Positions 61,748 to 64,000 of a stretch of DNA of 64,000 bases are shown piece after piece. A program made the translations under genes and the position numbers. The stretch is from Symbiodinium natans. Taxonomy: Eukaryota; Sar; Dinophyceae; Suessiales; Symbiodiniaceae. The stretch covers positions 456,501-520,500 of the forward strand of contig CAJNDS010002097.1 of the NCBI GenBank assembly GCA_905221605.1. Reading direction: 5' to 3'. The first letter of the stretch is position 1. Every line of letters starts with the position of its first letter. Below the pieces are notes generated by a model. The model did not search any database and was not told the DNA's origin. It was given only the letters and a program-made list of their open reading frames with translations.

Positions 61748-62513
61748 GTGGGTGCCGACGTTCCCAGGGTTCAGGCTTTAGGGTTTAAACCCCAATCCCA
61801 AAACCCAAAACCCAAAACCCAAAACCCTAAACCCTAGACCCTAAACCCTTACTTGTCAGAACTGAAAATTGCAGCACTCCCGCACGCCTGCCCTTCAACC
61901 GCAGGGCGCGGTTGGAACGCCAGGACCATGTGGCCCACCCTGAAATTCAGAAAGGGGAAGCGGAAGGGAGGGTATAAGGGGGCATAAGGGGGGTATTAGG
62001 GTTTAGGGTTTAGGCTTTAAGGGGGGTGCCGGGGGGGTATAAGGCGGGTATAAGGGGGGGAAAGGGGAATTAGGAGGGTACGAGGGGTGACTGGGGACTT
62101 CGCTAAGAATTAGAAATCAAGATTACTCCTTCAAAAACATGCTCCCATGCCTGCTTCATCGCAAGGCTGTATAGGGTTTTATTCTATATTTCCCTATCAA
62201 CTGTTTGGGTTTAGGCGTCTAGGGAGGGTTTAGGGTTGAGGGCTTAGGGCTTAGGGCTTAGGGTTTAGGGTTGAGGAAACCCTGAACCACCCCAAGCCCA
62301 AAAAAACGACCCTACAACAGTCACAGTCATACGGTCCATGCTTGGATGCCTGGGGCACGTAACCAAACAGTCCTTGCCACTGAATCATGCGATCCACCCC
62401 GAAAGGCTCTAGGGTTCGGGAGTGTAAACCCAGAAAGCCCTAAAACTGGCTGGTTCTTGGTAGGGAATGAGGTAGAATGGGGTACCCCATATAATCCTTT
62501 AAAGGGTATGCAC

Positions 62514-62544
<31 letters not shown>

Positions 62545-62872
62545 CATATGTATGTAGGTATATATATATGTATGTATATATATATATATATGGTCACCCC
62601 CCCCCCCCCATGATCTAGGTTTTGCTTTGTCCCTATAAAAACCCTCGTAAATACCGATTAAAATGACATGCTGGCTATGCTAGGCGATGTCCTGTTTTTG
62701 CACGTCTAGTCCTATGCGAGAAAACCTGTAAATAGTGAAAAAACGCGTGTGTTTAGCACTACTTCCACATCACCACATAAAAAAACACCCCAAAAACACA
62801 GGAAAATGCAATTTGGTAAACATGTCTATGAATTATTTGCATAGGACAGGCTTATAAACACAGAATTTTATG
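61748..62872. other. Transition from repeat-rich to repeat-free sequence
   Basis: Degenerate CCCAAAA and CCCTAAA runs at 61,790-61,850, a GGGGGTAT/AAGGGGGGTA low-complexity patch at 61,960-62,090, the last TTTAGGG/CTTAGGG run at 62,215-62,275, a family-6 hairpin near 62,455, a TA hairpin at 62,508-62,592 and a C13 run. No gene is seen. Confidence 0.6.
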
Positions 62873-63427
62873 CAAAAAACACTTCTTTTTTGCAGAATTT
62901 GCAAATTTTGACACAAATCCAAAAAACCAAAAATCCAAAAACTCAAAACCATGGAGCCGGGAGGCCGCCTTTTTTGGATTTTTTGGTTTTCTCGAGGTTT
63001 TTTTGGTTTTTTTTGAAAAATCCAAAAAAAAAACATGTTTTTTTTTGGATTTTACTTGCTCCTGGCCTCAAAAACCTAAAAAACACATGGTTTTTTTTGG
63101 ATTTTGAGTGACAATCCAAAAAAACCCTCGTGTTTTTTTGGATTTCAGGTGCTCCTGGTCTCAGAAACTAAAAAAACACATGGTTTTTTTTGGATTTTCA
63201 CTCAAAATCCAAAAAAAACCATGTGTTTTTTAGGTTTTTGAGGCCAGGAGCAAGTAAAATCCAAAAAAACCATGGTTTTTTTGGATTTTTCCAAAAAAAA
63301 CCAAAAAAACCTCGAGAAAACCAAAAAATCCAAAAAAGGCGGCCTCCCGGCTCCATGGTTTTGAGTTTTTGGATTTTTGGATTTTTGGATTTTTGGGTTT
63401 TTTTTAGCAAATTTTGCAAAAAATGCT
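62873..63427. repeat. ~555-bp fold-back palindrome
   Basis: The left arm (about 62,873-63,115) and right arm (about 63,190-63,427) are near-perfect reverse complements. Landmarks mirrored in order are TTGCAAATTTTG, CCATGGAGCCGGGAGGCCGCC, CTCGAGG, and GCTCCTGGCCTCAAAAACC. The centre carries AATCCAAAAAAACCCTCGTG and a diverged GCTCCTGGTCTCAGAAACT. The internal AATCC-A(n)-ACC motif is repeated many times. It encodes nothing beyond mirrored chance frames. Confidence 0.9.
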
Positions 63428-63589
63428 TTTCTTGTATAAAGAATGTGTATTGTTATACGTTGTTTCTGCTAATGTGACTGCCTTGCACACACACAGAGAA
63501 AAGCACACAAACACACCCACCATTCGTTTTTTTTTCAATTCAGCCTATTCGGTATGCAGGGCGTGGCGTTAACATGTAAAGTTCCATTA

Positions 63590-63960
63590 GATTTAATTAC
63601 GAATGAGGCTTAGAAGAGGATGTCTTGGGTAAAAAAAGAAATAGAGAGGGTTTCTTAGGGTGTGGTTCTTTTGAGGATGTGGACCTGCAATTCAAAAGTC
63701 TAATTGGACTTAAAACAGAGTGGGGCTTCGAAGAGGATGTCTTGGGGTGTGGCCTCTTCATTTAAACGTCTATTTAAGTGGAATCACAAAGGAAGTCCAG
63801 TTGAGGATTTCTTAGGGTGTGGTGTTTTAGTGCAAACCTCAAATTACATTTCATTACGAAGCGGGGCCAGAGGAGACTTTCACAGGGTGTGGTCGGTAAA
63901 ATAAAATTCCAAAGAGGTAGTAACGAATGAGGCTTAGAAGGGCGTGGCCTCTTAATTGTT
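63590..63960. repeat. Degenerate ~70-bp tandem repeat
   Basis: AATGAGGCTTAGAAGAGGAT, GGGGCTTCGAAGAGGATGTC, GTCCAGTTGAGGATTTCTTA, GGGGCCAGAGGAGACTTTCA and AATGAGGCTTAGAAGGGCGT recur at roughly 65-115 bp steps, each followed by a GGGTGTGG or GGCGTGG box and a T/A-rich half. It reaches the window end. Confidence 0.7.
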
Positions 63961-64000
63961 TTACTTGGTTTGGTTTTACGAACGAAGCTGTGGCTTTACC

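Noticed and set aside
63190-63477. Phe/Lys-rich frames on both strands near 63 kb
   Set aside because: They mirror each other because they lie on the two arms of the fold-back palindrome and consist of AATCC-A(n) repeats.

Overview
This is eukaryotic nuclear DNA, most likely from a dinoflagellate of the Symbiodiniaceae/Suessiales type. Three things point there. The commonest repeat is TTTAGGG/CCCTAAA, the telomere unit reported for dinoflagellates, and here it lies in interstitial tracts every few hundred bases for the first 62 kb. An intronless gene encodes a long ankyrin-repeat protein with an N-terminal domain that I associate with Symbiodiniaceae. The short GC-rich coding islands appear to use GT, GC or GA donors and AG|G acceptors, as described for dinoflagellate introns. 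I see no rRNA, tRNA, CRISPR or bacterial-type operon.

Most of the window looks at first like telomere-repeat junk. Read on both strands, the 40-170 bp islands between tracts often behave as exons: one open frame with high GC at third positions, AG|G at the upstream edge, GT/GC/GA at the downstream edge, and phases that chain from one island to the next. The best chains are a nine-exon gene from ATG to TAA at 9,897-12,916 (+), a five-exon coiled-coil gene end at 20,727-24,074 (-), a four-exon gene end at 40,790-42,779 (-), a two-exon gene end with a canonical intron at 51,299-51,618 (-), a six-exon gene end at 52,527-54,073 (-), and a two-exon segment at 58,294-58,589 (+). Three introns (43, 60 and 149 bp) are almost nothing but TTTAGGG, a unit that itself contains GT and AG|G. 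All of these models were made by eye and need RNA support.

Layout: 1-9.8 kb, repeat tracts, one conserved-looking hypothetical gene (-) and scattered minus-strand exons; 9.9-12.9 kb, the complete multi-exon gene; 14-20 kb, isolated exons; 20.7-24.1 kb, the coiled-coil gene; 25.3-27.7 kb, a Ser/Thr-rich mucin-like exon with a plausible upstream signal-peptide exon; 29.5-36.3 kb, several minus-strand exon groups; 37.0-40.5 kb, a retroelement with reverse transcriptase and RNase H, bounded by split direct repeats and sitting inside a CCCTAAA tract; 40.8-54.7 kb, mostly minus-strand exon groups; 55.3-57.8 kb, the ankyrin gene; 58.3-61.8 kb, plus- and minus-strand exons with composite intron cassettes; 62.3-64 kb, a region free of telomere-like repeats with a ~555 bp fold-back palindrome and a degenerate tandem repeat.

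At least six families of 90-150 bp hairpin (MITE-like) repeats are scattered through the introns. Two have termini that resemble splice sites, and two others have copies interrupted by telomere-like sequence. Together these suggest that introns here are built from hairpin elements plus in-place expansion of TTTAGGG.
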